The position numbers and the translations under genes are program-made. Below are positions 35,735-47,559 of a DNA stretch of 64,000 nt, in pieces (positions within the stretch are counted from its first letter, which is position 1; every line of letters starts with the position of its first letter). The stretch covers positions 15,754,635 to 15,818,634 of the forward strand of contig CM041294.1 of assembly GCA_023052935.1 (NCBI GenBank), in the 5' to 3' direction. The notes beneath the pieces were generated by a model. It made no database searches and had not been told where the DNA came from. It saw nothing but the letters and a program-made list of their open reading frames with translations. Source of the stretch: Piezodorus guildinii. Its lineage: Eukaryota > Arthropoda > Insecta > Hemiptera > Pentatomidae.

Positions 35735-36030
35735 AATTATTTTGAGTGAGGCTTTTTCTAGTGGATAGAGACAATAGTCTACTGTTCTCCAGGTCCCGGG
35801 TTATAGTCCCGACTCTGATGGAATATTACTTATACTGTTACTTCAGCTGTGGAGAGACCCTGGTATATGGAGAGCCTCCTAGGACACATCAATCCTCTAT
35901 AAAGAGGGTATCCGAAAATGAGGTAAAACCTGGCGGCTGAGCGTGATCTTCGTTTAATCATTTCATTGCACGGCCGTTGGGCTAGGCATAGTACGATCTT
36001 TATGTGTTCTGAGCCTTCATGGGTGAAGTG
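35735..36030 (+). mobile_element. SINE type C with tRNA-like head
   Basis: The A-box-like TAGTGGATAGAG at 35759-35770 and B-box-like GGGTTATAGTCCC at 35798-35810 form a tRNA-related head. The body contains CCTGGCGGCTGAGCGTGATC and CATTGCACGGCCGTTGG and is shared with 25139-25220. No target duplication was found; borders are approximate. Confidence 0.7.
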
Positions 36031-37910
36031 AACAAATGAACGTATATCAAGATAAACATTTATGCATTGTCTGGATCAGCACCGAACAATTACTCTCAGT
36101 TGGAGCATAATGTTTTGACAATCCTCTTTAAATGCTTAAGATTTAAGGGTTGGTGCTTTGATAATTTTATTTTTTTGTTTTATAGTCCATCTTATATGTT
36201 TAAAGGAGGCAATTTAAATTCACTGTACTTTATCATGCCGTATTTTAATCAGTTTTTCAAACTACCTGCTTGTAAGTGTCAATTGCTCATAAAACATAGG
36301 CTATTATCCCTAGGATCCGGCCGTTACCTAGCCTCAGAACACAATTTCAAGAGCTAATTGACTATCAAAACATCCCCTCGCCCTACTTACCGGACCTATA
36401 AAACTCTTGTGAATGTCATTTCGTAGGAGCAGGTGGGATGATGTTATAATGAAGTCATAAAAGCAGTTTTTTTTCCCCCTCCTTCTCTTGAGTTAAGCCG
36501 CTGGAGGCTGGAAGGGACGGCCTGCCGCGGACAGCTCCCCTGTTAATGAAGACGGGAACTATCAGCCTGGAATTAGATAAAGGCTCCCCTCCTACCCCTA
36601 GCCGCAAACTTTAAAAAACTCCTTAGCTCCTCTCGGTATCTAGCCATAGCAGGCCTTGGACGGTAGTCCCTCAAATTCTACCACATGTAGTCCGTCCAGT
36701 AACTGATTTCAACTATGAAAGAATCATTGAAAAGTCACTAAACCTTCTTAAACAATAAACTCAAATAATGAAAGGGTATCTATAAATATATAGAAATAAC
36801 AATATTCAAGACTATGTGCTATATTTTTGACCGGCTGCTTTTCTAAGGCAGCGGTCCATTTAAAACAGTATTAATTAATATATTTATATACTATAATTTT
36901 TTGGTTCGATTGCAGTTCTTTTCCAAAGGTAACGTGTTTAATGTTCCTAGTAGGTGGCACGCGGGGAAAAAATAAAATAGAGGTGCTAAGGGAGGTAGGT
37001 AAACGCCTTTTTTAACTTTTGCCGACAAAGGTTTATTAATATTTACATGATTACTATATTAATTATTCGACAATGAACTTAGAGCCCCCGGTATCCTCAA
37101 TACATAACATATGTTAAAATAGTCTAATTTTATTGTTTAATTTTTAATATCCTACAAGCTTGTAAGGGCACTGCTAATAGCGAAATCCCTAATATCAGAC
37201 AATGAGCCTCAAACATTATTAAATTATGTTAAACGTTGTTCCCTAGATATTGAATCCTAATTTGGGAACCTGGGTAGGTACAATTATAATAAGAAAAAAT
37301 AAACCTGTGTTGTAAAAGAACACAATAAAATAACATAAACTTGATAAAATAATTTTATATAACTAACTACAAAATTTATCACGATAAAAATATTGACGAA
37401 AATAAAAGTAAGAATATTTGACGAAAAAAAAATCAACTTCAACACTGTCGGTTAAAACCAATATGAAGCATAATTAAAATTACTCTAAAAAAACAAACAA
37501 AATACATTACAATTATCTTCCAACGGATATTAAATTAAGAAATTTGCAAAATATAGCTTAAATGATTGACGCCTTATTTGATCAATTGTGAGCTTAAACG
37601 GAATATATAGCTGACCTGGTACCAGTGGTTGGCGATATCCGTCCGTAGTAATGGACGTCGGAAACTCAAACTGTATGAAGTCGTAAGACCAACTAGATTA
37701 GAAAGGGGGCTCAGTATAATATAAACAAAGCCTTTGTCCCTGCTCCCAGCTATAACTGAAATTTTAAGTGATAACCTTTACTTGAATTACGCACCATTAT
37801 ACATAAAAATTGTTTATTTAGAGTTGTTTTGGCTTGTAAAATTGTTAATTGCCATCTGCAGAAAAACTATTTGCAATATGCAACTATGTTAACTTCTGAA
37901 TAATTGGTTA
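36031..37910. other. Presumed intron with GC-richer island at 36470-36690
   Basis: The island follows a C/T-rich tract and contains CpG words without repeat matches. The rest is AT-rich. No convincing exon was found. Confidence 0.35.
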
Positions 37911-37914
37911 ATAT

Positions 37915-38290
37915 AAAGCATCTCAAGGCCACCGCCTCAAAAGTCTTTATACAGAAGTCTGTAGTGAAAATTTTTATAATATTTTGTAGCAGTATTCAAA
38001 ACCGTGTGTAAGTCCAAGTCCTTGTGAAATAATGCATAAAATCGAGGATCCTTAATTTTTTTTAAACAGTTTTGGATTGGAAAGACTGAATTAATTTGGA
38101 TGTTGGAGATTTTGGCAGAGCCACATAGCTCAATCCCGTATGCCCATTTTGGCAATCAAGGATAATTTTGATCGCTTGTCAAGTAGCCTGGATAATAATC
38201 CAAATCTGTTTAGCTGTTCTCTGTTTAGTGTAACGTGGGTCCTCCATATCAGTCTTTCTAAATCATACTTTTTCTGAAGCTGGAATAGCT
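37915..38290 (-). mobile_element. Jockey-like LINE fragment
   Basis: The minus frame from 38155 reads MPKWAYGIELCGSAKISN, then FHKDLDLHTVLNTATKYYKN, paralleling CGIELWGSAKYSN and LLHKDLDILTVSDTATEYYK in the element at 59470. The DKRS-like part near 38170 is in another frame. No tail was seen. Confidence 0.8.
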
Positions 38291-38566
38291 ATATCCTCGA
38301 AAAACACTGTTGTCCATAGTACTTAAAAATTAAAACGAACTGTTTAAATTAATAATTAAATAAAACAGAAAATAATGATTGTACCGGCCTGTGGTTTTCA
38401 AAATTTAAAATTCATCTACAAGACCATTTTAAAACCTACCTGGATCTACAGTTATTTCGAATGCACGCAATGATTCCAATCTATGGTGCTTCTTACAATA
38501 ATCGACGTTCCAGATTGCCATCACATGATTACCATGACATTACCTTAAATTTGAATATCCATTTGA

Positions 38567-38846
38567 TTTGTCTATTTAATGTCACTTTATGCTACTATGG
38601 CTAATCGGACGATGCTCCAGTGGGAGACTTAAAGTTTGCCTATTCAGATTTTATTAGGATAGGGATCTTTAACGAGTACCTGACATCGCACAGGCTCAGG
38701 ACCACCTTTTAACGTCCCCTCCGAAGGACGGCATAACAAGGGATTTTTTACTCCCATTAAAAAATCCTAGGACCACCTTCGGGTTTGAACCCGTGACCTT
38801 TGGCATAGGAGGCTGTTATGCTAACCACCCAGCTACAAGTGATCCC
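38567..38846 (-). mobile_element. tRNA-derived SINE, type B, copy 1
   Basis: On the minus strand the head has A box TAGCTGGGTGG (38835-38825) and B box GGGTTCAAACCC (38792-38781). The perfect 13-bp duplication AATATCCATTTGA stands at 38554-38566 and 38847-38859. The (CAAA)n-type tail seen in the other copies is reduced here. Confidence 0.95.
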
Positions 38847-38859
38847 AATATCCATTTGA

Positions 38860-39700
38860 ATTTATTCCATCCGGATTGTTATACTTTCATTTGATCATCT
38901 CAGAAATTCTTTAGCGTGATTCCAACTCTATAATTTGGAAAATAATGAAAATATATTCTTTTCAATGATAATAGCGAACTTCCAATGAACGTTTTATCTC
39001 AATCAAATTCAGATTTAGTGCATTATTCTTACTGGAGATGATCTTATAATCTTCAGAAATAGAAATAGCAACACTGAGTGATGAAAGAGTATTTTTTCTT
39101 TCTTTTTCCTTCGTCAAGAAGAAATCCTCTTAACAGTTGCAAATCAGTTGGCCCAATAAGTAGAATTAATCCCGTTCTAATATCTGGTGGAACGTGGCCC
39201 CAGAAGGGACCTGCTTTTTGCCCTCCTAACAAACCTGCTTAAATAATTTATCGAAGCACCCACCCCTTGAGTCGCAACGAAAAACAGGAGGTCGATCTAA
39301 TCTGTTCTTGCCGATGACGGTAGATTATTTGTTTTATGTTAACTGTTTCCTATACGCTAGCGTTAAAGGGGAATTGAGGCTTAACGGCCCCGGTTAAATA
39401 TTCAGGACAGATGCTAAGATGGCTAGTAGAGTAGGGGATGTGTATGCGTGCCTGCTCCCGGGTGCTTATCGAAGTCCCACATAAAGTCCTTTCTTTATGT
39501 CTCTGCTGCTTAGCGCGGAGTGTTGGGGTGCTACGGCAGGTGCTTCGGAGGATTTCTTTCCTGGGCAATTATGGTCTGCTTGGACCTTTGAATTTGAAAA
39601 CATTAGGTGGCTCAGAATTTGATCATAATGGAGAAGTTAATAAATATGATAATGACAATCATAGAACGTAATAATCTATGAAAAAATATTTTTACTTTGC
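38860..39700. other. Presumed intron with GC-richer patches (39180-39260, 39350-39600)
   Basis: Overlapping open frames of about 75 codons on both strands at 39350-39671 have no domains or splice context. No repeat match was seen. Confidence 0.35.
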
Positions 39701-39714
39701 TAGTCTCGCCGCTT

Positions 39715-40215
39715 TAGGCTACTTCAACACTTACTAGACAAACGATCAAACCTTCCTCTGAACTACAAAAGGCTCATCAACTTGACTATTATAAGACCAA
39801 TCTGGACTTATGGAATAGAGCTTTGGGGCTCTACTAAACCATCGAATTCTTCCCGTATCCAATCCTTACAATCCAAAATCCTCAACGCTCCTTACTTAGT
39901 CACAAATAAAATCATCCATAAAGACCTAAATGTTCCATATGTTGCTGATTTGGCCCGAACTAGATATCAATCCTTCTATGACAAACTCCATTCCCACTCC
40001 AACCCACTAGTTTCAACCCTTGCTTCCTCTTCGATTCCTGATAATCCTCCGAGGCGTCTGAAAAGAAGATGGCCTCGAGACCTTCTTGTTTAAAATAGTT
40101 ACTGGACTGCTTCCATTGGGTTGCTCCTCAACAAGTCTGTCTCATGTGATTTTTCTTTTAGCATATTTACTTGTTGTAATATAAATTACAGTTGTAAATT
40201 TCAATAAATAAATAT
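39715..40215 (+). mobile_element. Jockey-like LINE 3' fragment
   Basis: 39725-39760 gives the LLDKRSNLPLN motif; the frame 39782-40093 then encodes PIWTYGIELWGSTKPSNSS, APYLVTNKIIHKDLNVP and PPRRLKRRWPRDLLV stop. A 120-bp 3' UTR ends in an (AAAT)n/A-rich tail at 40200-40230. A short internal deletion removes the residues between QSKIL and NAP. 5'-truncated. Confidence 0.9.
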
Positions 40216-41980
40216 AAATAAAAAAAGAAGAAAAAACTTTGTTAGTACTTAAATATTATTACTTATATAACTTATACCTATCTCTGTTCTTATACTTGAA
40301 ACTTTTAGAACGTTTTAAATGTTTTATGTTTTACTATTTTTCTTTACCCCTCAAACTTATGTTTCCTGAAAGTTATTTCTACCCGTACGGCCAATCACAG
40401 TACCGTGAAAAAAGAAACTCGACATATAATTAATTATTATATAAAGCCTCTGCTTTTCACGGCTACGATTTGAACTGTATTGTCACTTATGTTTAAGAAA
40501 CCACTATTTGAACGATTTAGATTTCATCGCTTTTTAAAGATCACTTCATTATAGAATAAGTTTATTGGCTTTTAACAACTTTCTATTAACGTGTACGGCC
40601 CTGTTTTGTCGCATATTAACATTTCTAAAAGTATGCACTTTCCAGCTGTACATTATACGTCTGTAATGCTACACATATTTTAAGAAAGATTTTTTGTTGC
40701 CTTGATTACAGGAAATTCAAATCAATCTAATGTAACGTGCTTCAGAAAAGAATGTGAATATGAATAGACTATATTTGAAAGACCTGAGGTTTACAATCTA
40801 ACCCTAGCAAAATTTATTGTTAGTTCTTGATGTTATTTAATAATAAAACAAAAACAAAAAATTATAACAACTTTTGTTTTAATGAGTGTTAATGTCTACC
40901 TATACCTTTTAACATTTTTACTACATTTAGTAGATACGGATTAGCCATAACCACCCTGCTATGCTTGTACTCATTTAAAACATGGGTTAAACTAAGGGAG
41001 TATAATTGGAAACCTTTCCAAAGGGGTTTGTGTTATCCAATTTATTGAGAAACATTAACGAATAAATAAATAGTTTATTTAGATACAGATTATATATAAT
41101 AAGATCAAGGGACTGTATAAATTACTTGACTAAAAAAGATTAAATGCTGTCGGCGGCTTCCGGATATGTGTCCTCTTCAAGATCTTCTCTCTGACTCCGT
41201 CAGTGCTCTCCGGGTGAGTCCGAATTGCGTCCGTTTGGCAAAAAGATACCTAATTGAGTCCCACGGTCGGTTTTACAGAATCCTAGTTGAATCGAATGAT
41301 GAATTAACCACTCCTGTACCAGGAGTGGGGGGTGTATATTTTTGCACCGCCCTTCTAAGAACCTTCCTTGCTAGAGCCTGACAACACTTCTATTCGTCTT
41401 TTATACTTTTCAATATTTAAGGTTTGATACATAACAACCCCTCACTTGAAATTTCAAAGGATTTTAGACAACGTGATATTTGATTCTTTTCTCAGAAAAC
41501 GAGATATGTTCGACATCTTTCGAAAATTCTATCATAATTGTTTAGAGCCTTGAACGACCCATTGACGTATTAAGAATATACTTGTCCCGCGAGAGGAAAT
41601 GAAGGAATCAGATAAGGGTGCGTTAGGAAAATCAAGGAAAAGTTTCCATGACAAGAAACAATGAGAGGAAGTTATTCACATTTCCTGGTGCTCCTAGGAG
41701 CAGCCCCACATCCCGGGAGCCGGTGCCCCCTGGCACCAACCTCTCGTGCGGCACAACTCGTTAAGTCTTGTTTTAATTAGTAGCCCTGGTGTGAGCCACG
41801 TCAGGCCCGTCGGCTCTCCCTCCACCCGATCCCTTTTCTTTTAGCAGGGCTTTTCGGTTAATCAGTCGAGAGAATAGAGGTCCAATTGCCCGAACGAAAA
41901 AAGAACAACTGGGAATTCGCTCGTGAAGAAAAATGAAATGAAATACCAAAAGCGTTATTCGATACGTTCATAAACGTTTA
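40216..41980. other. Presumed intron with GC-richer island at 41580-41900
   Basis: The island has a mirrored GGGAGCCGGTGCCCCCTGGC segment near 41717 and CpG-rich words, with no repeat match and no long frame. The 71-codon frame at 41166-41381 is unrecognised. Confidence 0.35.
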
Positions 41981-41984
41981 TATG

Positions 41985-43165
41985 CTAATGTTCATTTTAG
42001 GTAATTTTTTTATTCCTATCAGTATTTAAAAAAAATAAAATAAATATTGATTTAGATATATTTGTCTAGAAATGTCACATTAGGGTAATTTTTATTTATT
42101 AGTTTTAATAATAAACCTAGTAGAGGAGGAAGCTATAACACAGATAAACACCTTAAAAGAAATAGCTGAGAAAACAGATCTCCAAATTTCCTACGAAAAG
42201 ACGGAGATGATGACAACAAATGCATGGTATGACAAGAAAATGTTGGCCACAAAATATGGACAAATAAAAGTGACCAAACAGTTCAAATACCTCGGGGAGA
42301 TAGGTAAAGCAGGACTAGATGAAATATTAGCCAAACTAGAAAGACTGTACTTTGCAACTAGAAGCATGTACAGTAAGAAAAGTTTATCCTCCAATGCAAA
42401 AATAAGGCACTACTGTACAGTAGTAAGACCAACAATATTGTATGGTATGGAAACAGTTCGCCTTCCGAGTATTGAGAAATTTCTCAAGATTGAGAGAAAA
42501 ATTCTTAGTAGGCTTCATGGACCCATAATAACACAAGAGGGCTACAGGCTAATATCCAATGAAGAAATATATAGAAATTTGGAAAACCTTGAAGTAGTCA
42601 TCAGAACTAGGAGACTGAGGTTTTATGGCCATATGGTAAGAATGAACAATCAGATTTTTGACAAAGTTCTAGGCTATAAGAATATGGGTGGTTATGCAAA
42701 GCAAATAAAAGAGGAGCTCGTTAGGTTAAAAATCAAGAAAATAGACTGCTTAGATAGAGAACTTTTCGGGAAGAAAATAAAATAAGTTGGGGTTCTTACA
42801 GGAAAAACAAAGAAATAGGAGAGAAAATGGACAAAGGAAGAGCAGGAGGAACAGTCCAGGAAGATGAAAGAATATTGGAGAAAAAGGAAGATGAAAGATG
42901 TGAAGAAAACAAAATGATATTCACGTGGTCATTGATGGCCAATTCGTGCAGAAGAAAATAAATAAATAAACCTTTGTAATAAAATATTATCCTCCCCTAC
43001 CCTCAAAATTTGATACGTAGTTTCAAGACACGTAGTTAGAACTTGAATAAAAAATAAAATTAATCCGTCTGAACAATTGGCAGAGAATAAAATCCCCTAC
43101 AGAACAAAAAGAGAACGATTGAAATGTGTTAAGAAATAGCGGAGATATAGCGTTTCGAAATTAGC
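41985..43165 (-). repeat. Unclassified dispersed repeat, copy 2, split by a LINE
   Basis: 41985-42110 and 42970-43165 together are the reverse complement of 35272-35590 with some divergence. The continuity is broken by the LINE at 42119-42964, which therefore inserted later. Confidence 0.6.
42119..42964 (+). mobile_element. Endonuclease-RT LINE 3' fragment nested in a repeat
   Basis: The 192-residue frame at 42207-42785 reads MMTTNAWYDKKMLATKYGQI, QFKYLGEIGK, then a KIRHYCTVVRPTILYGMET segment and RTRRLRFYGHMVRMNN, the region C-terminal to the catalytic RT box in endonuclease-RT LINEs. It ends in an (AATA)n tail. AATAAACCT stands on both sides (42110-42118, 42965-42973), a probable target duplication although it overlaps the tail. 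Its long uninterrupted frame marks it as relatively young, and it differs clearly from the RTE-like copies here. Confidence 0.85.
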
Positions 43166-43930
43166 CGTAGTAATATGCAATTTTCCTTTAAATTATTAAT
43201 TCTTTTTATATTACTTAATTGCCTATCTACAACTTTAAAAACAGTTGTACCGTTATATTGTTATTTGAAAAGAAATAATCCATTGTTTAATAATTTGCGG
43301 CGTTTTTTTAATTAGTCTATCTAACATTAGAAAAATCAAATGAAGGCCTTTATGACCTTAGAATTTCACGCCTCAAAACCTAAACCAACATCTCTAAACG
43401 GATACTTTGGGCTCTAAAAGATATACACAGAAGAATCCCCAAAACTAATTATATCCTGTCGGTGTTTTAGATCTTACAGTCAATAGTTTCATTGTAGTTG
43501 AATCCAATAAATTCATGTACGCGCTACCACTTTTATCTGGTAATTTTAACCCACTCTTGGTACAGCTTAGTATATAATTATGCAGTGATTAAGAAAGCTT
43601 TGTTAGTTATATTGATTCTTTAATTACCATTAAAACACTTAGTGATATTTACTCAAAAGGTCCAGTAATAAAAACAACTAAAGCATACTCAAAGAGAATA
43701 GAAAATTTGAACATAAACGTTACCAATAATCTGGATTAAAGAATGCGTGAGACTGGATCAAGCAGCTAAATCATCAAAATTGTTAGTGATTAATGATTAC
43801 ACCTTCTCGACTATATGCAGATATCTTGATGCCCAAGCTATCTGAGACCATCTTTAGGAACGTTTAGAAGAATAAAAAAAAGGATTAAAAATGTAACCAA
43901 GGTATAGCAGAGCTTATATAAAGGCAACAG
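43166..43930. other. AT-rich presumed intron, nothing recognised
   Basis: No exon or repeat match was seen. Confidence 0.4.
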
Positions 43931-43944
43931 GAGTGAAGGAGTTG

Positions 43945-44229
43945 TTTGTTTGTTTATTTAACGTCACTTTATGCTACTATGGCTAATCGGACGATGCTAC
44001 AGTGGGAATCCTGAATTTTTCCTATCCAGATTTTATTAGGATAGGGAACTTTAACGAGTACCTGACATCGCACAGGCTCGGGACCACCTTTTAACGTCCC
44101 CTCCGAAGGACGGCATAACTAAGGATTTTTTACTCCCATTAAAAAATCCTAGGACCACCTGCGGGTTTGAACCCGTGACCTTTGGCATAGGAGGCTGTTA
44201 CGCTAACCACCCAGCTACAAGTGATCCCA
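43945..44229 (-). mobile_element. tRNA-derived SINE, type B, copy 2
   Basis: Same head and body as the copy at 38567. On the + strand it starts with the reversed (CAAA)n tail (TTTGTTTGTTT) and ends with the tRNA-like head. TGAAGGAGTTG is duplicated at 43934-43944 and 44230-44240. Confidence 0.95.
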
Positions 44230-44349
44230 TGAAGGAGTTGATATTACAAGGCTAAGAACTGGACATACTCGTCTAACTCAGATTTTCTTATAACTGGAGC
44301 TAAAAACGTCACAAATTGAGATCACAAGATGAAAGGTTTCTAGAGATAT

Positions 44350-45000
44350 ATGTTTCAAAAGAGCGATTTTGAAACTTTTTGGGAATAATATTTATTACCA
44401 ATGTGCCGTTTATGGCACATCGAAGCATGTATCCCATCTTTATGCCGAATCAAATCTGCTCTTTCCCTCCACCCGCAGGCAATACTTCCCTGGATCTTTC
44501 CTATACCAAACCATCAACTCCAAACATCCTTCCAATATCTATGATCTGCAGTTCAAACCCTCAATTCATCGACTAGAAACGAGATCCCGTCTATCTAAAT
44601 TTTATATCCCATCCCACAGAACAAAAAAATATGAATGCTCCTTTCTGGCCGGTTCTACTAGTCTCTGGAATTCCCTCTCAACAAACGTCCCTCTCCACAT
44701 TCAAACACCTTCTCTTCGAGAACCTTCTAGCATCCCAAAATGACGCTGCTTGACAATGTAAAATATTAGTTCTTCCATTCATCCATAATGTAAATAATAG
44801 TTAATTATTTTCATTTCGTCTATTGGCCAGACATATTGTATATTATAAACTGTGCAAGTGTGTTATTCTCAATGGACCCAGTCCCAGAATAAAAATCACT
44901 TTCTATATTCTAATCTTGAGATCCTGTAGCACTATTATTATTGTCTATTATGACAAATTGTAATATATACGAATAAAAAAAAAATATTCTATTCTATCCT
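44350..45000 (+). mobile_element. CR1-like LINE 3' fragment with hairpin tail
   Basis: The frame 44369-44743 reads STRRQYFPGSFLYQTINSKH, LETRSRLSKFYIPSHRTKKY and CSFLAGSTSLWNSLSTNVP, the typical C-terminal end of CR1-like ORF2. The 3' UTR carries the hairpin TGGAC-CCA-GTCCC inside ATTCT...AGAAT and AATAAA near 44867-44895, ending in A-rich and ATTCT words. It shares this 3' UTR with the Jockey-like element at 59470. Confidence 0.85.
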
Positions 45001-45640
45001 AATAAAAAAAAATATTGTTATGCTTTTAAAATTAGACTAAATATTCATTATTTTAGAATAAATAATTTTGTTTTTTTTATCGTTTAGGATAGTTTCTGTA
45101 TTCATGCTTGTTTTTTAATAAAAATGAATGTTAGGAACAATTGTTAATATGGTTAGTTTCTTAAACTTTTCTATTATCTTCCCTATTCTAATCTATTTCA
45201 TAAATATGTACAGTTCCTCCTATGTTGTTCCTCTATACATGTTTCAAAGACAACCCACTTAAGTTACGACATGGGAAATGAGACAATTCGGTTACTGTAA
45301 AAAATTCAGGAGTAGACGGCGGCTGAGTGATGGCCGAACATTAGCTGGGATGGAAGCGGACTTTTTCAGCTGGAAGACGGATGATGGCCAACTTGTAACA
45401 CTGTTACTACCCCCAGCCATAATCTTACCTTTTATTGTACCATAATTTGTGTGGTCCCCAACCCCCATCTTCGCAAGATTAAAGCCACGTACTCAAGCCA
45501 ACTGTCTTCGTTTTTCTTTTCTTACGGGATCTCATTAATTCTCACTAGCCAAGGCGTCGCTCGTCTTTTTTTTTTTTTTTTTATATATATATTTACAACT
45601 TTTTACAAATTATGATGAAGTATTTAGTAATTTCTCTTCG
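45001..45640. other. Presumed intron, GC-moderate patch 45240-45560
   Basis: Contains ACGGCGGCTGAGTGATGGCC near 45318 without tRNA fold; a T-run at 45566-45582. Nothing else recognised. Confidence 0.35.
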
Positions 45641-45642
45641 AC

Positions 45643-46034
45643 AATTGAGACGTTGATTTCCAAAAGGTACTATATCCATTCCAGGAAAGTTTACAGGAAG
45701 CACGAAAATCTATTATTACTATATTATTAAACTAGCTAATTTAGGTCTTTTTTCATTAAAATTTAGAATTATTTTTTTACTATAATAATAAAATCATATT
45801 AAAGTTATGAAATGAATTTTTTAAGAATGATTTGGAACAAAAATAAATGCGTAATTAGTACTTTTAGAAAATTACCGTATTTCTAAATCGCGTTTTTTGA
45901 AGGACTTGAGAGTTTATTAGATAAAATAAAATAGAATATTTATATAAAACTAAATGATGAGAATACAAATATGAAAAAATATCAATTCCGCAAAAAATGT
46001 CCTTTAGTACCTTTTGGAAATCAACGTCTCAATT
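45643..46034. mobile_element. TIR element family (~390 bp), copy 1
   Basis: AATTGAGACGTTGATTTCCA plus AAAGGTACTA at the left end is repeated as an exact reverse complement at the right end, giving 30-bp terminal inverted repeats. No coding sequence. Further copies lie at 55605 and 63607. A target duplication could not be resolved, so the superfamily is open. Confidence 0.88.
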
Positions 46035-46526
46035 ATTACAATTTAGTTCCCATTTGATTAGAGGAACAGATTAAATGATATTTCACTATTAGGTTTAAGT
46101 TATCCTCAATATATATTATGTGCATAAAAGAATATATGTTTTAAACTTTTGATTTCACTTTTCATAAAATAAAAAAATGATCTGATCTGGAAACTCTTTC
46201 TCTCATGTGTTTGAAGAAGATATTGCCAATAAAAATTGTACACTATTTTAATTTTTATATTTTAAAAGGGTTGACTGTCTTGCATGTTTCTTTTTTCAAG
46301 GAGACTAAAGTAACGAGTTCTTCCTTTTAAAAAATAATTTACATTTGTTTTAAGAAATTTCTACAGCTCGAAACAGAAGCAAAAAACTGTATAGAAAAGG
46401 CCATAATTATTCTTCCTGCAAAGTACTTTTGATTATTTCATATTTGATGTCTAAGATATACTTGTGAATGACTTGAGAGCTACTTACATAGACTGTCTAC
46501 TAAAGGAAGCTTGTTCTGTGTTTCAG
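46035..46526. other. Presumed intron end
   Basis: AT-rich; ends with the acceptor tract TTGTTCTGTGTTTCAG at 46511-46526. Confidence 0.5.
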
Positions 46527-47559
46527 GGTCGGCGGGGGGATGGTGGGCGGAAACCGGAAAGAGGGGAAGCCCAAGATAGCCGATCTCCTGAACAAGAAAC
46601 TGAATCGGAAGGAGGAAGAGGACTCGGCAGGGAAGCGAAGGAGAAAGAAAGACGAGGAATCCGAAATGGAGGATTCTCAAAGAACTCTACCGCAGAAGAA
46701 GAGAACGTTGATGGTATCCCCATCTCGGAAGTCCGGCGAGGAAAGCGGCAAAGCAGGAAGAACAAGACGATGAAACACTCATAAGGGAAACTGAAGCAGC
46801 TCTTAAGTCACTATCTGGAAGCTGGCCAGCAGAGACAACTTCCGAGAACAGGACGAAAGTCCGGCCTTCGAAAACCTTTTCGAAGAAAAGAAAAAATCCA
46901 CCTTAGAGAGTGGTATCAAAGATGTGATCACTTTGAGAGGATCACAAAAGACAGACATCAATAAAAATCCCATAGTCAAGGAAGAACCGGAAGAGAAGAA
47001 AGTAGACAAGAACGAACTAGAAAACCTTTTAAAAATCGAGAACGAATGCGCCTCTATACAGTCCAATGTCGGGAAAGTGAAGCAGGAAGGAAAGTACTCC
47101 AGGTACGAACCGGATTTCAACGAATTAGTGGACGATTCTTCGAACGAACTAGAAATAGACATGTCGGATCCGGGAGCGGAAGAAGAGAAGAAGAAAAAGG
47201 AAGAAAAAGAAGACAAGAAGTTTGTATCGGCATTCAAACCTATCGAGAAAGAGAAAATAATGGACAGTTTCGGACCGTACCCTGCTGGGGCCACTTTTGT
47301 CGGGTACCCAGGCCTGCCGCCGCCCCCGAGGGTGGAGGAGAAGAGGATCAAGGAGGAGCCGGAGGTGGTGACGAGCACGAAGGGTACCGACAGCCCAGGC
47401 AGCAAGCAGTACACCATCCTCCAGCCAGCGGGCGCTGGAGCAGGGCAGCCACCGTGGTCCAGGACGTCGCCAGGGAGGGAGTCGTCAGTGTGCCCGCCGT
47501 CTCCAGCAGTGTGTCGCCTCCCAAGGAGCGACCCCTCTCCCCCACCAGCATCGGCAAAG
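46527..47559 (+). CDS. MYT1L: MYT1L-like gene, large charged exon (frameshifted in this sequence)
   Basis: Lysine/glutamate-rich N-terminal part of a nuclear NZF-type transcription factor. In frame: MVGGNRKEGKPKIADLLNKK and a basic stretch (GKRRRKKDEE), then in a second frame QEEQDDETLIRETEAALKSL, then back to the first with SPAFENLFEEKK, VKEEPEEKK, an ELEIDMSDPG acidic patch and FGPYPAGATFVGYPG, finally in a third frame VVQDVAREGVVSVPAV and KERPLSPTSIGK. Apparent one-base shifts lie near 46745-46765, 46810-46835 and 47430-47455. Acceptor TTTCAG and donor GGTAACT fit; the last base joins in phase to the exon at 60499. It has several SUMO-consensus sites (VKEE, VKQE, IKEE). The family is assigned through the downstream fingers, not this exon. 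Confidence 0.8.

Noticed and set aside
38781..38846. Candidate tRNA gene on the minus strand
   Set aside because: Same head occurs in several dispersed SINE copies, with duplications.
41166..41381. 71-codon frame as an exon
   Set aside because: No domain, no splice signals in phase, no repeat match.
42207..42785. Host gene of unknown function (192 codons)
   Set aside because: YLGE, RPTILYGMET and RRLRFYGHMVRM motifs identify it as the C-terminal part of a LINE reverse-transcriptase ORF.
46464..46784. Open frame starting before the large exon
   Set aside because: Its start lies in the intron before the acceptor at 46526, and the second half is the out-of-phase reading of the real exon.
46803..47417. 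204-codon Ser/Phe-rich frame on the minus strand
   Set aside because: It is the antisense shadow of the Lys/Glu-rich exon.
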